Shown piece by piece: positions 42,734 to 56,277 of a stretch of 64,000 nucleotides of DNA (the first letter of the stretch is position 1; every line of letters starts with the position of its first letter). A model generated the notes under the pieces. It searched no databases. It was not told where the DNA came from and worked only from the letters and a program-made list of their open reading frames with translations. A program made the translations under genes and the position numbers. The stretch is from Gyromitra esculenta (taxonomy: Eukaryota; Ascomycota; Pezizomycetes; Pezizales; Discinaceae): contig JBCAML010000016.1 of the NCBI GenBank assembly GCA_038503075.1, positions 1,054,001-1,118,000 on the forward strand, read 5' to 3'.

Positions 42734-45700
42734 TTATATCCCCCCTTTGGAATCACAAGCAAATAGACTAATGTGGTTATCTCCAGAGCCTGAACAAGCA
42801 ACCATCATCCGATGCGGGTGGAACGCCAACCCTGTGACCGGACTAGAGCGATTCTGATATAAAAAGCTACTGTACGGCTTAATCGTCGACAACGGCGCCT
42901 CGAAAGATGGAGCAGTCAAATTCCATATTTTGACGTCATGATAAGTTGATCCACTATACATTCTGTTAGCCTCCATTCATTATACCTCCTCGTTATCTTG
43001 GTAATAACAGCGGGGACATACGTTGCAATAACAGGAGCATGTTCATGTACACCCAAACTCCTCATTCCTTTAGTATGCGCCGGGAAACTCTTAATAGGGG
43101 ATTCCATCCTGATATCCCAGAGTTTGACCTCTCCTGTCGCGCTCCCACTAACGAGTTCGCGCATTCCTCCTCGCTGCATGTGAACTTTCACGATCCAGGA
43201 TTTATGGTCTTTCCACGCTTTCACCATGCTGTCTCTGGGTGTCAAACGACGATCATAGATTCGTATCGCGCCGTCACCAAAGCCAGCCACAAAGACGTTA
43301 CCAGCGACTTGCTCTGATGTCAAACTGGTAATACAAGATCCCGAGCGCGCTGGTATATCCTATTGCATAACGCGTGTCAACTTCGTTATACTCCGATAAA
43401 CCGAAAGAAGGAAATCAAGAGAAACTCACACTCATGCACATTTCCCTAGGCGCATCCCAAACCCTAATGACCTTAACGTCCCCACCAACTAGCATGGTAC
43501 CTCTCCCCTGTTGCCAATCAGCAACCAATCCAGAACTTCTTCTTGAAGGTAACAAGTCTGTGAGCGCGCTCCAACTAGAAACTAACTCAACGCCCTCCTC
43601 ATTTTCGTAATTCCTATAGATCCTCACGACACCCTCTCCACTCCCAGTCATCAACAGTGCGACGTCATCTTCGTTCAGGAACTTGATCTCAGTGATCTTC
43701 GTCCCAGCTGGATTACCATTTGAGAAGTAATTGAGCTTGACACCCTTATCCCAATCCCATATTCTGCGCCAATATTAGCTATCCGCCAAATGGTACGAAG
43801 CAACAGAATACTTACGAAACACCGTCTTTATCATCGACCGCGACAAGATGGCTCTCAAACTGATGGAACAAGAGTCTCATCGGTTGACTTCCATTATTGA
43901 AGAACCCTCTCACATGATCCCACCTAGAGGCTCCTGCCCGCTCCTTCTGGGGCTGTGTATCAATAATGATCTTGTCGTTCCGTGTCCGACGCCATAGTCT
44001 TTGGTTGTAATCCACGCTGCCTGGCTCGTCGGCCTCATTAGGCTTCATTTGGGGCTCTCGGAAGTACTGCACACATTATTAGAACCTCTAGCACAATTTT
44101 TTTCGCTGGGTCCTGGAAAATGCAAACCTCAATCGACCACTCCATAAACTGACTCTTCAGCGGAATACTAGGCTTTTCGCTAATATCCCTGGGGTGGAAA
44201 TTCCGGGGCATTGGCTGCCTGGCAGAATGATACGTCGTAGACGAACTCTGCGGGTCATTGGCATCCGGAGGCCGATTCCACTCTGGGCTCCTTTCCCCAG
44301 CGCCATTTGACATATGTTTTGTCCCCTTAGGCGTAGTTGGTGCCGAATGTGTTGGGGTGTTTTCACCACTTGTATATCCAAGGGCCAAATTCTTCAAACT
44401 TGCAGCGATGCTTGCAGATCTGCGCAGAGATCCAATAAAGTATCCCTCACGTTTGTCGTTGAGGCCGGGTGATTCTGGCGGCTTGCTGTCCTGTACTGAA
44501 GTCGTGGGTAGGGTAAGACTAAAGACGCGGAGACTGGCTCTTGAGATCTCGTCGATGACCTCCTGGGTTTGACTTCCCAGAGGACTCTGCAAAAGCGCAA
44601 GATGGACGTAATCGACCACAATTCCGGCAGACTGGGCAACTTCGGGGAACGGATCAACAGAGAACGTGAGAAGTGCTTGCCAGACTGCTCCGAAGATAGT
44701 GTTTTCAGATACCCCCGAAATCGAGTCCTTCTTCACAACTGCTCCATTTGCCGCCAATCCAGCCCCTACCAAGGAACTAGGTCCGGATGCCACCCTGTTA
44801 TGGTGTCTTTCCGTACCCGTTGTGCTGGGCTTGACCGTCTCGTTTGCTCTTGTTATTCCAGAATAGTACTCCCTCTCTTGCATCATCTGCTCAAATGCGG
44901 CGACCAAGAACTTGCCCTCGTTTCGCTTCACAAAAGCACTCAAGAATATGACCAGTTCCCTTCTAACCATATTGCTCCCATCTGCAGTCATAATCAATAA
45001 AGCCCCAGTAACGGTCTGCTCAATCTTAGCAACCTCCTCGCTCATCTCTGGAATCCCAAGGAAACTTGTAAGTGCATACAGCACCGCCGCCCTGACCTCG
45101 GGAACATTATCTGTCGCTAGTTCACAGAGTCTCAAATGCGCGCTTTCCCGAATACCTTGCCACTTTGCCTCAGGGGAATCGAACCATAGTTGCGATAAAC
45201 AAAGACAAGCCCATTGCCTCAAGAGCGGATTTTCATCCCCAAGATGCGCCAAACATGCGCTCATCACGTTAGGAGGCATACAAACAACTTGTCCCTGATG
45301 GAAGCCCCTACAAAACATTGCTAGGATGAAGGCGCACATGGCACGGTGCTCACTAGCATTCCCAACCGGGATGCCGGACGCTGGGCTAAGAATTTGGATA
45401 AAGTAACTGTATCCATTATCTTTTAGTAAGTCCGCTTGACAAGAAGAGTCCACGGCTAAAATTCGGGCCCAAATAAAGACCATGACGGGCTTCAATTCTT
45501 GGGCGGCTGATTGCAACAGCTTCAAGACGTATGGGAAAATGCCGATACTCAGCGCCAAATTCACAGCCCAAGGCCCCAAATCGAGAAACTTGCTGAGGAG
45601 AATCAGCGCCCGGAGACGATGAACTTGACTCAACAGAACCTGTAAAACGATTGGCAATTGATCAGGGGGTCTTTTGTCGACCGCGCCCTGTGAAAGGTAC

Positions 45701-47742
45701 ACTTCGAATGCGGTAAGCTGCTCCGTAAAGAACCCAGAGTGTTGATACTCATACGGCGGGCCTCCTTCTGCAGCTGCATTCAACGCGGGTAGTTGTGCCA
45801 GTACCATCTCCACGGCCAAATCCCAAGACTGCCACAGTGGGTGATGATGTGTGTCCGGCAACGGGGGGGATGATATAGGATGGCATTGGTGAACTCTCAT
45901 GATCCGCTGGCTCAATAGAAAGTTTCTAAACAAAGCTGCAACCATCAAATCTTGCCTAAATAATTTCTTGAAAAGTGGTCGCGGAAGCGTATTCCAGGCA
46001 ATGGTATCTGTGATTGCGGTAAAGATCCAGTTCAACTCCCCAAGTGGCGTCCTCCGCTCTTGCAGCCTCCCCGGGATTTTCATCGCCATATCCACTGTTA
46101 GATTTGACGGCAAAGGATTCTGTAACACGAAAAAACGAACTGCAATCTCAATTGGGGTGGTCAGGCAACATGTGAACAAATCTGCCGGAAGATCCGGATT
46201 CATCGGTAGTGTCTCTTTGCTCCCACACGCTGCAAGTTGTATGCAATCACTATACGAGGTGGTGATCGATGCATTTGGATCCTTTGCTCGAAGCTCCAAA
46301 TTCTCCTGTTCGTGCTTCTCAATAAATCTATTAAAGTTGGCGACGATATTCCCAGCATCGCTACAGTCGTAAACAAACAAACTAGGTGCACCAAGCCAGC
46401 TCTGAAGGTCATACAGTGATATTGGGATATATTGAGTAAAGTTCTTGTTGAAGACCCAAATTTCACCACTGGAGGTGGGTTTGGGCACACCGTGTCCATT
46501 ATAATGGAAAAGGATACGTTCGTCTTTCGCATTTCGCCGTAAAGAGCAGCAGAATTTTTTCGTATCTTCAACAAACGGATCCAAGTGTTGTTTGTATCTT
46601 GTGCGGATACTCAAGGTCTCGTACTGCTGCTGCAGATTTTTTCCAATTTTTTCCAAGGGCTTCGCTGTAGGGTGAGCAGTGGTATCAACCCAGCATTCTA
46701 GTTTTGCGCAAGGGTTTGTCTTGACAATGTCTTTGGGGGATCAGCTAACATCCGCATGTTTGTCCTGCAGGTGCTCATACCAGGTGGATCAACGCCAATA
46801 TTCAGGCACAGTACCAAGGCAGCTGAAACAGTTTTTAGACGATCACGCATGCGCCATTCTTGAAGTGGAAAGGCTTCCTCCTTAGGTTTGCCTCCAGTTT
46901 CGTGACGCTTGTCGGTGTAATACATGTAAAACACCTGTTCTCTCGAAAATTTAGATTTCAATTCCAATGGAGGAGGGGAACCCACTAACTTGTTCGAGGA
47001 CGGCCAAATATGCCTCTGAATTGTATTCGTCTTCAAAACCATGCCTCATACCCTCAAACTCGTGATCAGCCATCTCCTCGTTTGGACTATCCGTTTCCGA
47101 ACCTTCAGGAGACCCGTGAAGGGTGGCAGGAGTAAGCGTTCCAGACCTCGGAGTATTCGGTGTTCGTGAGCGTCTACGGCGAGAACTTGATCTGCTGTGT
47201 GGCTGCGTACTCGGAGCGATATAGATTGTAGCTCCAGAGAGAGTTTGTCGAAGAAGCTCGGTGGAAGATTCCCCGGGAGGTGCAACAGAAGATGCAGTAG
47301 ATGACGAGGAATTCTGGCGTGATATGGCCGTTGTGGGATGTGATGGACCATTTGTGGGATAAGTCTGATGAGGGTGCTGCTGGTGTCCATTGACGCGGCT
47401 ACTCTCTCTTTCCCTATCACCATTCACGTGACTGGGGACATCACCGCCGTTTATCATCATGTAGCCGTTTGAGGGAGGGCCGATTCCACCGTGGCCGCTC
47501 ATGTTAGTGATGACGGTGGTGGTGGTGGTGGTGGTGGTGGTTGCGGCTGTGGAGCGAGAAGCTTTGGGGAGTTGTTGAGCGTGTTGCGACTGCACGTGCA
47601 GATTGGGGTGTGGCTGTTGACCTTGGTCTTGCTGACTGGAGGGTCGACGAGAACTCTGCTGCAGTGGATGTGGATCCGCGGTGTTCAGATCTCCAGACGA
47701 ACGATGTGGAACTGGATGTGAGGGGAACGAGACAGCCGTCAT
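42734..47742 (-). CDS. KOG1: Raptor/Kog1/Mip1, TORC1 scaffold subunit
   Basis: Raptor recruits substrates to TOR kinase in TORC1, the nutrient-responsive growth regulator. Seven exons: 47742-46990, 46934-46781, 46730-44128, 44066-43816, 43763-43430, 43359-43022, 42962-42734 (4,662 nt, 1,553 aa). Residues 1-250 are low-complexity (Ser, Gln, a Thr run) and fungal-specific. The caspase-like RNC domain follows (YMYYTDKRHETGGKP at about 255; FHYNGHGVPKPT about 377-388; VYDCSDAGNIV). Next are HEAT-like repeats (DLGPWAVNLALSIGIFPYVL; RQWACLCLSQLWFD), a Ser-rich linker and a C-terminal WD40 propeller (LMTGSGEGVVRIY, VSGSATGEVKLWDIR, LAFHPHRMMVACS). Introns are 50-70 nt. The phrase DIPARSGSCITSLTSEQ bridging exons 5-6 confirms the splice. 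Confidence 0.97.
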
Positions 47743-47918
47743 ACTATCAAACTACGTACTATTTCTATTACGCTCCTCCCACCTTAGTGAAGGGTACAGT
47801 TTGATATTTCCACGGATCACACACACATACACACACAGACTCTATCTTTCAGGTTCGTCTCCCACTCACCAGCAAGCAGGCAAGCAGGGCGGGCAGACAG
47901 CGGATAGTAGACACTGCT

Positions 47919-47954
47919 GATGGACAGATGGACAGATGGACAGACGGACAGACA
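47919..47954. repeat. Minisatellite of GATGGACA units
   Basis: About four and a half units of an 8-bp motif (GATGGACA, later GACGGACA), about 180 bp upstream of the KOG1 start codon, probably in its leader or promoter. Confidence 0.8.
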
Positions 47955-50454
47955 ATAAACAAGGCTGAAGTGGTCCGTCACTGCTGGCTGGAGTCTGTAG
48001 CCGACGACCGCCCCAGAGAGACGAAAGGGGCAAAGAAACGACTGTGGGACTGCAGGGCTGGTTAGTGGAGCGTGCTACTCGCTGGCTCCAGGACCAAAAG
48101 CTGTCAACGATGGCTTGAAAGTTCTGCTGGCACGTCCAATGTCAAAACGGCAAGTTGGGCACGGATGGCTGCGGGAGCGGGCTGTTTGCAAATTGGGCAG
48201 CGAAAAAAAACCGTTTCTTGCGCGTTTATGACGGCGCAGCTGATCACCCATTTGACTAAGCATTGTTCGTTTCACAGCTCTGCGGCAATTTCTCTCCCAC
48301 ATCCAGTCCGTGCGTGCTTTCTGCCATGCGGCTCTTCAACACGTGAACTTGACGGCCATCTGCGAAGCTGTGATAGGAAGTTCTAACTTCAGGCTCATAA
48401 GGAGAGCAGGCGTTCTGGTGGAAGCCATCCAAAAAGCACTCGTTTGTACTACACGTATGTGAGCCATTTTGATTAATCGTCCCTCCCTACCACTGACTCA
48501 AAAGGGTCGCTGGCAAATCACAAGCCATCACTCGTTGCTTGGACATCCGCGCCCCCGCTTCGGCGTATCCCCTCATCCATCCGATCCCTTTCTCACATGT
48601 AGGTTTATTTGTTTTTTAATATCTCCTCGAAGCAGATTGCAATTTCACCTACACTCCTCCAGCTTAAGGCCATCCTAGACTTGTGCCGCTAGTCCCTGCA
48701 TACATGCATGTGTACACACGCAGTTCACCACCCAAGCATTTCCCCAGAAGCAGTTTTTTCTAGGGTGATCGAAAAGACGTGTATCTAACCCACTAGGCAT
48801 AATGTTTTTGTATTAAGATTCAGTCTCCGGTATATTAGAAGAAAGGGATATACCAGTCTGCTTTCTGCTTGTAATAACGGGGATGTGGTCGTAAATGAGA
48901 AGGAGGGAAATACAAGTACCTAAGTATAAATCTCAGGCACCAATAGAGAAGTTTTTGGGTTGGCATATGAGCTGCATAAAATCTTGGATAACACAAGACA
49001 TCTCCAGGAAGGCTAAGCTAATCCCTCATGAGGCTCTTGGGGTGCCTTAGGCCCAACTTATCGCTTATCATTATCAGTACGTGCGACAGCTCTCGATAAC
49101 ACAAGTTTTAGGCCAACCAGCTACAGAACAAATACATGGACAAACTGAGATACATGTACCTGTACCTGTAGTTCTCAAAAAATTTCTAGAGAGGAGACTC
49201 GTAATGAAACTCGGTGGGCGAAATACAAGAATGATGAGAGTCGTCAAACTGTAGTAGATGAACCAATACCAGGAAATGAAACATAGACTGTCACTCGCTC
49301 GCATGTTACCGTTTTCGGGTGAACCTTCATGAGAGAAATGCAGTTCTATCTGTCCCTGCGCCAACACTATGCAAGCGAAAATGTAGTTTCTTAGATGTAG
49401 CTCTATCTATTCAAATACATCGACAAACTTTCTAGCACATGCCTACTTCCGCTAACGGCCGTAACTTTAGAAGGGGAAATCTCATCACACGCAAACCTTG
49501 GCGAATTCCCAGTATATAAACGGCTCCTCTGCCCACTCTCTCCAAGCTTATTCTTCATCTCACCATCCATCGCCATCAGTAACCGTCGCATACGCCTCCT
49601 CCTCCTCCTCCCTCCTCCTCCCATATTTCCCCACTTGGGAACCCACAGAATCTTTTTTTCACGGCGTTTCGCGAAAAGGAATAGTCCCTCTAGACTTCTC
49701 TCAACATCAGTGAAAACCGATGTCCCGGAATGCCTAAGACCCCAGGCACAGGCTGACCGATACTGACTTAGGGCCTTCTTCACTTCAGGGCCAGGCTCAC
49801 GCCTGGGTTCTCTTCTTTTGCAGTTCTTTTTATCATGGTTTTTTTTAGCTTCAGCTTTTTTTTCCATAAGAGTAGCGGTTTTATACCGCTGCTTTTCGTT
49901 GTCCTCTGGCTGTTCGCGAGGGGATGAAGAAAGGCTTAGTTTTCTCTCTTTCTTGTTCTGACTCGCAGCCCTTGCTTTACCATATTCGTTTATATTTTGT
50001 TTTTGTTTTATTTGCGGCGTTGTTTATCGGTAACAATACCCCTTCATTCCTTACATGTGCCTAATAAATTGAGAGATATGTAATTTCCCTTATCCAATAC
50101 CATACAACAATCGAGGATTAGTCGATTTTTGGTAACGCTGCGGTACTACTAGTGCATGCATGTATTTTAACCTTTTAACCTAACTTCCTATAAACTATTA
50201 TGAATACATATATTGAATACTATACGTTTACCCCACACGCTCCTGCAGAATCAAGAAGCGTAAATGGTAGGCAGGCAGCAAGTCTTGATGCTTGTCTCGC
50301 ATTTCCGACTTTGACCTGAAGAAAATGGTGAATTTTTGATAGAGGCCTAAGTACATATACACATCATGCTGCAAACGCCGATCAATCGTGATGCACCAGC
50401 GAAACGAAGCGCTGTCGTTCCCTCCTCACATACCACGATTCCCAAAACAATTTT

Positions 50455-50460
50455 AAAAAA
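50455..50460 (-). terminator. Pol III terminator of tRNA-Glu
   Basis: A run of six T on the minus strand, 11 nt past the tRNA 3' end. Confidence 0.75.
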
Positions 50461-50471
50461 TGAAACATGTT

Positions 50472-50542
50472 TCCGTTGCGGGGAATTGAACCCCGATCTA
50501 GTCGGTGAGAGCGACTGATGCTAACCATTACACCACAACGGA
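50472..50542 (-). tRNA. tRNA-Glu (anticodon CTC)
   Basis: A full cloverleaf on the minus strand, 71 nt, without intron. The 7-bp acceptor stem is TCCGTTG/CAACGGA; the D arm contains GTGTAATGGTTAGC; the anticodon stem AGTCG/CGACT has loop CTCTCAC (anticodon CTC, reads GAG); the T arm CGGGG-TTCAATT-CCCCG is perfect. A and B boxes are intact. It lies alone in a gene-poor spacer. Confidence 0.97.
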
Positions 50543-51313
50543 TTGATGTACCGCTTACGATTTTGCTGTTGACGAAATTATTGTTCCCGTGCCATGGGAC
50601 TAATATTAAGACCTCTAACTACATGTAAGCTAAACTCGCTCAAGAAAATATTCCAAAGAGTGCGGCAGACGGGGTAACCACCATGAAAAATATTACACGT
50701 TTAGCGTTCGCCAGTCTTCAGTACACCCTCTCTCTTTCTATTGAAGATCTAATAAAACCGTAGTTTAATGTATTTTAAAAGTATTTGTTTAACTAACTGT
50801 ATAAAGTCAAGTTTAAATACGGCGGTAGTTCATAATCTTATTCGGGCGAAGGAATCGATATAGCTAATATAGAGGTGCAACCGTTATTTCGAAACGAGTT
50901 CCAGGGGTGGACGGAGAACAAGTAAAGATTATAATTGACCTTGAGGATAACAGAACACTGAAGCTCGGGGTTAGGGTTCACTATCACAGTCAAGCATCAC
51001 AGAAACAGCTCTCCCTTCTCTAAACCCCAGAATTCTATTTATATACACACATGTATATATATATCACAAACCATTCCATATTTATTCCATGGTCCGGTTG
51101 TTTAAAAAATAGTACAAAGAAACATACGCCAATTATTTTTCTCAACATCCCCCCTCCCCAAAAAAAAGGGACAAGGGAATAAAGAAGCAATATTATTACA
51201 TCCATTCCAATTCCCATTCTATATCCGGTATCAAACTCCAATCCCAGCCCACACAACTCTAGCATCCAGCGCTCCCCATTTCCATTCCTTTTCGCTCTTT
51301 CTGCTCTTAGCTT
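50543..51313. other. Intergenic between tRNA-Glu and BRL1 stop
   Basis: Contains one TACATGTA (50,620) and a short TA-rich repeat (51,040-51,064). No gene recognised; presumably includes the BRL1 3' UTR. Confidence 0.5.
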
Positions 51314-52833
51314 TTATCTCCACAGATTCTCCTTCCTCCCCGTCATCCTTTCCCTTCCCCCGGTCCTTCCCGGCGTCCTACTTTGGTACCCTACCATCCT
51401 CACAGGTGTGCTCGGCGCTGGGCTCCTCGGCATACTCTCATACATTAATTGCTGCTGTGCCTGTCGTTCCCAATGGCTTGGTGTAGGTGGTACAGCAGGG
51501 TTCATATATGGCGCTGGATGCTCCACCGTCTTCGCACGGAAGAATCCGAATGCAGTATTACTAATAAACAATCCGCCGAAAATCAAAAGGAGGCAGAAAA
51601 ACTGTAAAAAGGAGCATATTAGCATTATCCAGTGTTGTAGAAGTGAGATAAACATACCATCGTCTTATAACTAATCGGCTCGATGAAGCTATTGATAATC
51701 TCGGCAAATGTCTCCGCTGAGACCCTAGCACGGCCGATCTGGAACGGGTCCCGGTTCATACATTTCTCCCACGTATTGCAGCTGATCTCCATCGCAGGAA
51801 CCCTCATATCCGGCGCGCAGCGGTTCTCAACATAACTGCGAGCACACAAACTTATTTCTGCAAGGATGGCCTCCGAGTACTCCTCTACCTTCTGGTCAAC
51901 GTCGCGGCGGATGGTAAGATAGAAGCAGAAAAGCGCGTAGAGAACCAGCAGCAGAAGCGATAGGTTGAAGAAAAGCTGGAGGTAATGAGAGGCGATCAAG
52001 GGGAGCTCGCGATGAGTCGCAACCCACTGCGCTGCGGCGGATTTTGCTGTGCGACGCCAAGATTTACGGGGAGGGCGGACTTCTGTCGGGCTAGAGTCGT
52101 CTTCACCGTCCGAGTAAATGGTAGTGTCCCCCTCTTCCTGTTCCTCGTCCTCGTCTCTGCCTTCGTCCTCCGATATTTCCATTCCGGGCATGCTGAAGTC
52201 GTACGAAGAGAATTGTGGCTGTCGTCGCCGCCGGACTTTGGCGAGGTCATCGTGAAATATTCCGCGCCGTAACCCGCCCTTTCCGGATATTCTGGTGGGA
52301 GTAGTTGACGCTAAGGCGATGGCTTTGTTTCCAATGCCTTTCACCTCCGAGCGGCCCGTTCGTGGAGCCTCGGGGGTGGGAGCTTCGCTGTCGATCTCCG
52401 GGGTGCGAGGGGTGTCTTCGGGAAAGATGTCAGAGTCCCGCGAAGGAGTATTGAAGCTATATTGTGGTGTCGTGAACGATGGTGTTCTAAATATTGGCTG
52501 TGGAGGCGGACGGACAGAGTACGGGGTTTGAGGTGCCTGGCTGTAGGGGGTTGAGAATTGGAAGGGTTGTGATGATGCAGGAGGCGACACTGTTGGCTGT
52601 TTTGTGGGAGACTGGAAGAAGGAGTTAATTCCTATTTATTGAGATTGCTGTTAGTATTATTATGAAAGTAATAGGGAGAGAGGGAGGACAGTACGGGAGG
52701 ACCCACGCTTTTTTGCGCTATCGTTCGCAAAGTTATTCCCCATGATGGACACGCGGAAGGGAGAGTTCGGATCCCCAGGGCCTGATCCCTCCCACTGGAA
52801 ATCCATAGGCGATTCATGACCTCTGTCTGCCAT
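51314..52833 (-). CDS. BRL1: Nuclear envelope protein of the Brl1/Brr6 family
   Basis: Brl1/Brr6 proteins are integral to the nuclear membrane and help nuclear pore assembly by promoting inner/outer membrane fusion and controlling lipid composition. Three exons: 52833-52707, 52631-51658, 51601-51314 (1,389 nt, 462 aa). Residues 1-255 are Pro/Ser-rich and acidic, likely exposed. TM1 is about 259-282 (YLQLFFNLSLLLLVLYALF), TM2 about 368-390 (FFCLLLIFGGLFISNTAFGF). Between them are four Cys (about 305, 314, 327, 333) that form the family's two disulfides, then the hallmark RVSAETFAEIINSFIEPISY. The C-terminal tail is basic. Yeast has two paralogues; single-copy Pezizomycotina genes are usually called Brl1 or Brr6, so the symbol is approximate. 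Confidence 0.92.
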
Positions 52834-55228
52834 AGTTGTGGGAAAGCGGATGTATGACGTGGGGAGAGGGTAGAGATGAATATTATTGGGGGATGGGGAT
52901 GGAAGAGAGATGAGGCTCGGGGGGGGGTGTTGGGTGAGACTGGGAGAGGATGGATGGATCTGTGCAGTTACGTATGGGAAAAAACAACCACGCTGTCTGG
53001 CAACGCGACGTATGCTGTCTGCACTCTTCTCCGCAAATCAGATCCACGAGAATTTCCCGCCACGTGACGGGCCAGTACGCGACGCGGTGCAGACCCTTGC
53101 TTATCGCTCCAGATTAGAGAGAAGAAGCAGCGGCCAAGATCGTTGCTGGAGTCACTCTGCGATTTACTATGTAGGCACAGCTATATCCAGCAAGCTATTG
53201 CAGTTCCGAGGCTGCACATCCTTATTTTGCTTCCTTTACTGCCTGATTGAGCTACATTTGTTGAATGGTTTCGTATTCTGTCGAGTAAGGGATGCATGTG
53301 CCTTATCACTGCATGTGGTTCGTAATTGAATAAATGCAAACACCGGGACTAGCTTTACTCCACCTCGGGGATTAGTTAAAATCTCCTACGAAATCTCCCC
53401 GGTGAAAATCGCCAAATGGCGATGAGGTGTAGATACATGTATGTAGATAGCACAGGGCAAAAGTGCCCTTCCATGATTTCATTACCCAGTGATTTAAAAT
53501 ACCCCCTTACTGCAGCAATCTCAACAATCCCAACAACCGCAATTAACGCAATCAAACAATCATCATACCGTTAAGTTAAACCAATAAAATGCGATACTGC
53601 ATTTCTTTACCCAACCGACTCAACCCGAACAAGGGGAAATTTCAGATGTACTACTCAAATATATCTAATGAAAAAAGGTAATGATTGTCTTTGGTCGTTG
53701 TTAGGTTGTAATTCCCCATTTCAGCACTCATGAATGACCCGCCAGTTTCCTTCCAGCCAAGCCGCTGCTCAATACGAAGATCCAAAAGTGAAGGTATATC
53801 AAAGGCCCATTACTATACGGTTCTTAAACCTGTATCCGAAGACACCAGGAGGGTTATGATATATGATGCATACTTTCGATCACAGACACCGATCTGTCGT
53901 AAATTTCTTTGTCGTTATGTCGGCTGAGTAATGGTTGAGGTAGCCTCTAATAACTTTTGACTCTATAATTCCGTCGAATATTCTGATCGCTTGGGTAGGG
54001 CCCGCAGATGGCGCTACCCCGCGATAGGAGGCTGTAAATGAGATAATGAGTGGTGGTAGTGTGATAAGATCTAGAATGGCGAGTCTCCCTAAATTTGCTG
54101 TTGCTTGTGGAGTAAAAATCCTCAGAATCGACGTGTAGATAGTGTTTTGGTTCTGTATAATGCGCTGAAGAGCATGGTTTGTAGTAGACGTTGGTAGGAT
54201 GTTAGTTTTGTCTGCATGTAGTTTTCTTCCTGTGACAGTTTTCGGGTGCTGGACGAATCATTAGGAGTTATGCACGCTCGGGCCAGGGAGACAAGTAGAA
54301 GGAAATAAGATCTCCCACAGGAGGATAAGACTACGCAGCCCTAAGACTTGGCTGTATGACTTATGATTGTGGACATGATATTGATTGAGAGGAAGGGGAT
54401 GTTATGACAGGGGTATAATATACCAATATTACTACGCCGTCGTCAGTGACAAGGAGACCTAAATTTATCGATTTACCATGTCACCACTGAGAATGGCGGT
54501 TTGAATTCTTAGTTGGTGCTGTGAGCTTTTTTGCATGGAGCTTCATTGTAGAGTTAGATGGGATAGCGGTTGAAGGTTGGTGTGCAGCCTGCCAAGTGAT
54601 TGTTCTGCGAGTGAGGTGCTATGACGATAAATATGCCAAGCTGTCATGTGCAACAAAATCAAACAGCAGCCTGGTGATGACGACAGAACCTAACCAGCAG
54701 TCTCTCCTTCAACGTTATTTCTCTACTCTTTCTCCGCAGACGTTCTTTCAGCATGTCACTTGCCTCAGAGATAAATCTGTGACCTCATTCTGGGCCACAA
54801 TGTCCATGGGATCTACTGACTTCGAGAACATTCAACATGGCAGGGCATAGCAAACACCCCACCAACACTAGCAGTAATATCGGAATTGGATAAACCAATC
54901 TCTGCTCTCGCCGAGACATTGACAAGATGCAACCCTAGCTAGCTAATTAAAGCAACCTTACAATGAAGCCTTCCGTCTAACAATAGACCACAGTTACGCA
55001 ACGCATCTAACCCGACTAGCATTTAGCGTCTAAGAAATACGGTTGGAGCTGAAAACCAAGACGCGGATGAGTGACAGGATACGTTTCAACATCATCTCAG
55101 ACCTCGCACCATGCTTCGTCGATAAACAAAAAAGCCCTTCCCCTTTCTGCCACTCTCTTTATAAAATCACCACATTCGTTTTTTAATAACTTCCTTCCAC
55201 CCCTCTCCCATATCAATTAAACTGCATC
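52834..55228. other. Intergenic between diverging BRL1 and USE1
   Basis: 2.4 kb with no supported gene. One TACATGTA at 53,434. A 109-codon open frame (54,521-54,850) has no recognisable domain and lacks the codon bias of its neighbours. Confidence 0.5.
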
Positions 55229-56277
55229 ATGGCGATTCCAGAACCGACACAATCCGCTATCACCGCTATCAACCTCTCTCGCCTTCTCTCGCGCCTAGAC
55301 CAAAAACTCGGTTTCACAACCTCTACAGATCCCACAACTCCTTCGTCTATACCATCGCCACTAGAGAGAGCTAAAATTGCAGCTGTACGTTTAACCTAAC
55401 TACAAATATAAAAATATAAAAATCCAAGAAACTCCTTCCTAACACTCTACCAGAACCTAGAATACGCGCGCCAGCTCCTCCTCGAACTCGAACGCGAATC
55501 CGAGAATGTGCGAAACGCCAAAAAGCGCGAGAAGACGCTCGCGAAGCTAGGAGAGCAAAAAGTGGTCGTACGGAAGCTGAACGAGAAACTACATTTGAGC
55601 GCGCAGGAAGTGGAAATCGTCGAAGACGAAACGGACGAAGAGATGGAAACGGAGGAGAGGGAACCCGTGGATAGTGACGAGGAAGATTATCGACCTACCA
55701 CACCCTCTTACGGTGCCATTGCGACATCTACAGAGGAGGAAAACGACGAACAAACGAACAACCCGCTCCCGACCCAGTCAACGCTTCGGAATCGCTTCCA
55801 GACACAACGGGAGGAGCGAGCGGCTTTATTCGCCCGAGAAAAAGATGAGCTAGATGTGGGTGGTGAAAAACAACTCGATGTGCAGCGCCGCGAACAGGAA
55901 GACCTCACGGAGGACATGCTAGCTCTCGCTCGGGCGCTCAAGGAGAACAGTGTACGCTTTGGACAGGAGCTGGATAAAGAGAAAGGGCTGCTAGACCTCG
56001 CTAGCGAGGGGCTAGACAAGAACGCAAGAGGGATCGAGGGTGCCGGAAGAAAGATGGACTTATTAAGGAAGAATGAAAATGTTAGTTTTATGTGGACTGT
56101 TATATATATGGCTGCAATTGTGGGACTGGTAAGTTATATTTCTCTTTTTCTCCTTTTCCTTCTCACCCCTTGACGTTACTCTACCGTATTGTGCCTTACG
56201 GGAGAGACGATTGCTAACGATAATAGGCATTTTTTACACTTTTTATTCTGTTTTTTGCACCGAAGTTACGATGGTAA
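55229..56277 (+). CDS. USE1: SNARE protein Use1 (Golgi-to-ER retrograde traffic)
   Basis: Use1 is a tail-anchored SNARE of the ER that works with Ufe1, Sec20 and Sec22 to fuse COPI vesicles. Three exons: 55229-55384, 55454-56128, 56227-56277 (882 nt, 293 aa). An N-terminal helical part (INLSRLLSRLDQKL, EYARQLLLELERES) is followed by an acidic spacer, then the SNARE coiled coil (REQEDLTEDMLALARALKEN to GAGRKMDLLRKN) and a C-terminal anchor (MWTVIYMAAIVGLAFFTLFI, about 265-285) ending APKLRW. The last intron splits the membrane anchor; without that splice the protein would end in a different hydrophobic tail. It converges with PRP4. Confidence 0.92.

Larger units (their letters stand above)
47743..50471. 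other. Intergenic upstream of KOG1
   Basis: 2.7 kb including the KOG1 promoter and 5' leader. It holds a CA-rich run (about 47,818-47,838), an 8-bp tandem repeat (47,919-47,954) and one TACATGTA (49,151). Open frames of up to about 150 codons (49,403-49,867) look compositional and have no recognisable domain. Confidence 0.5.

Noticed and set aside
47500..47560. Direct GGT repeats at the KOG1 start as a CRISPR-like or regulatory array
   Set aside because: They encode a threonine run in the first exon and are a simple trinucleotide tract.
48075..48386. Cys-containing frames resembling a zinc-binding protein
   Set aside because: Cysteine spacing fits no known finger, and both strands are equally open by composition.
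49403..49867. 154-codon open frame
   Set aside because: Lys/Arg-rich composition from CT-rich DNA, no domain, no conserved motif.
54521..54850. 109-codon open frame between BRL1 and USE1
   Set aside because: No recognisable family, unusual codon use, and no convincing context.
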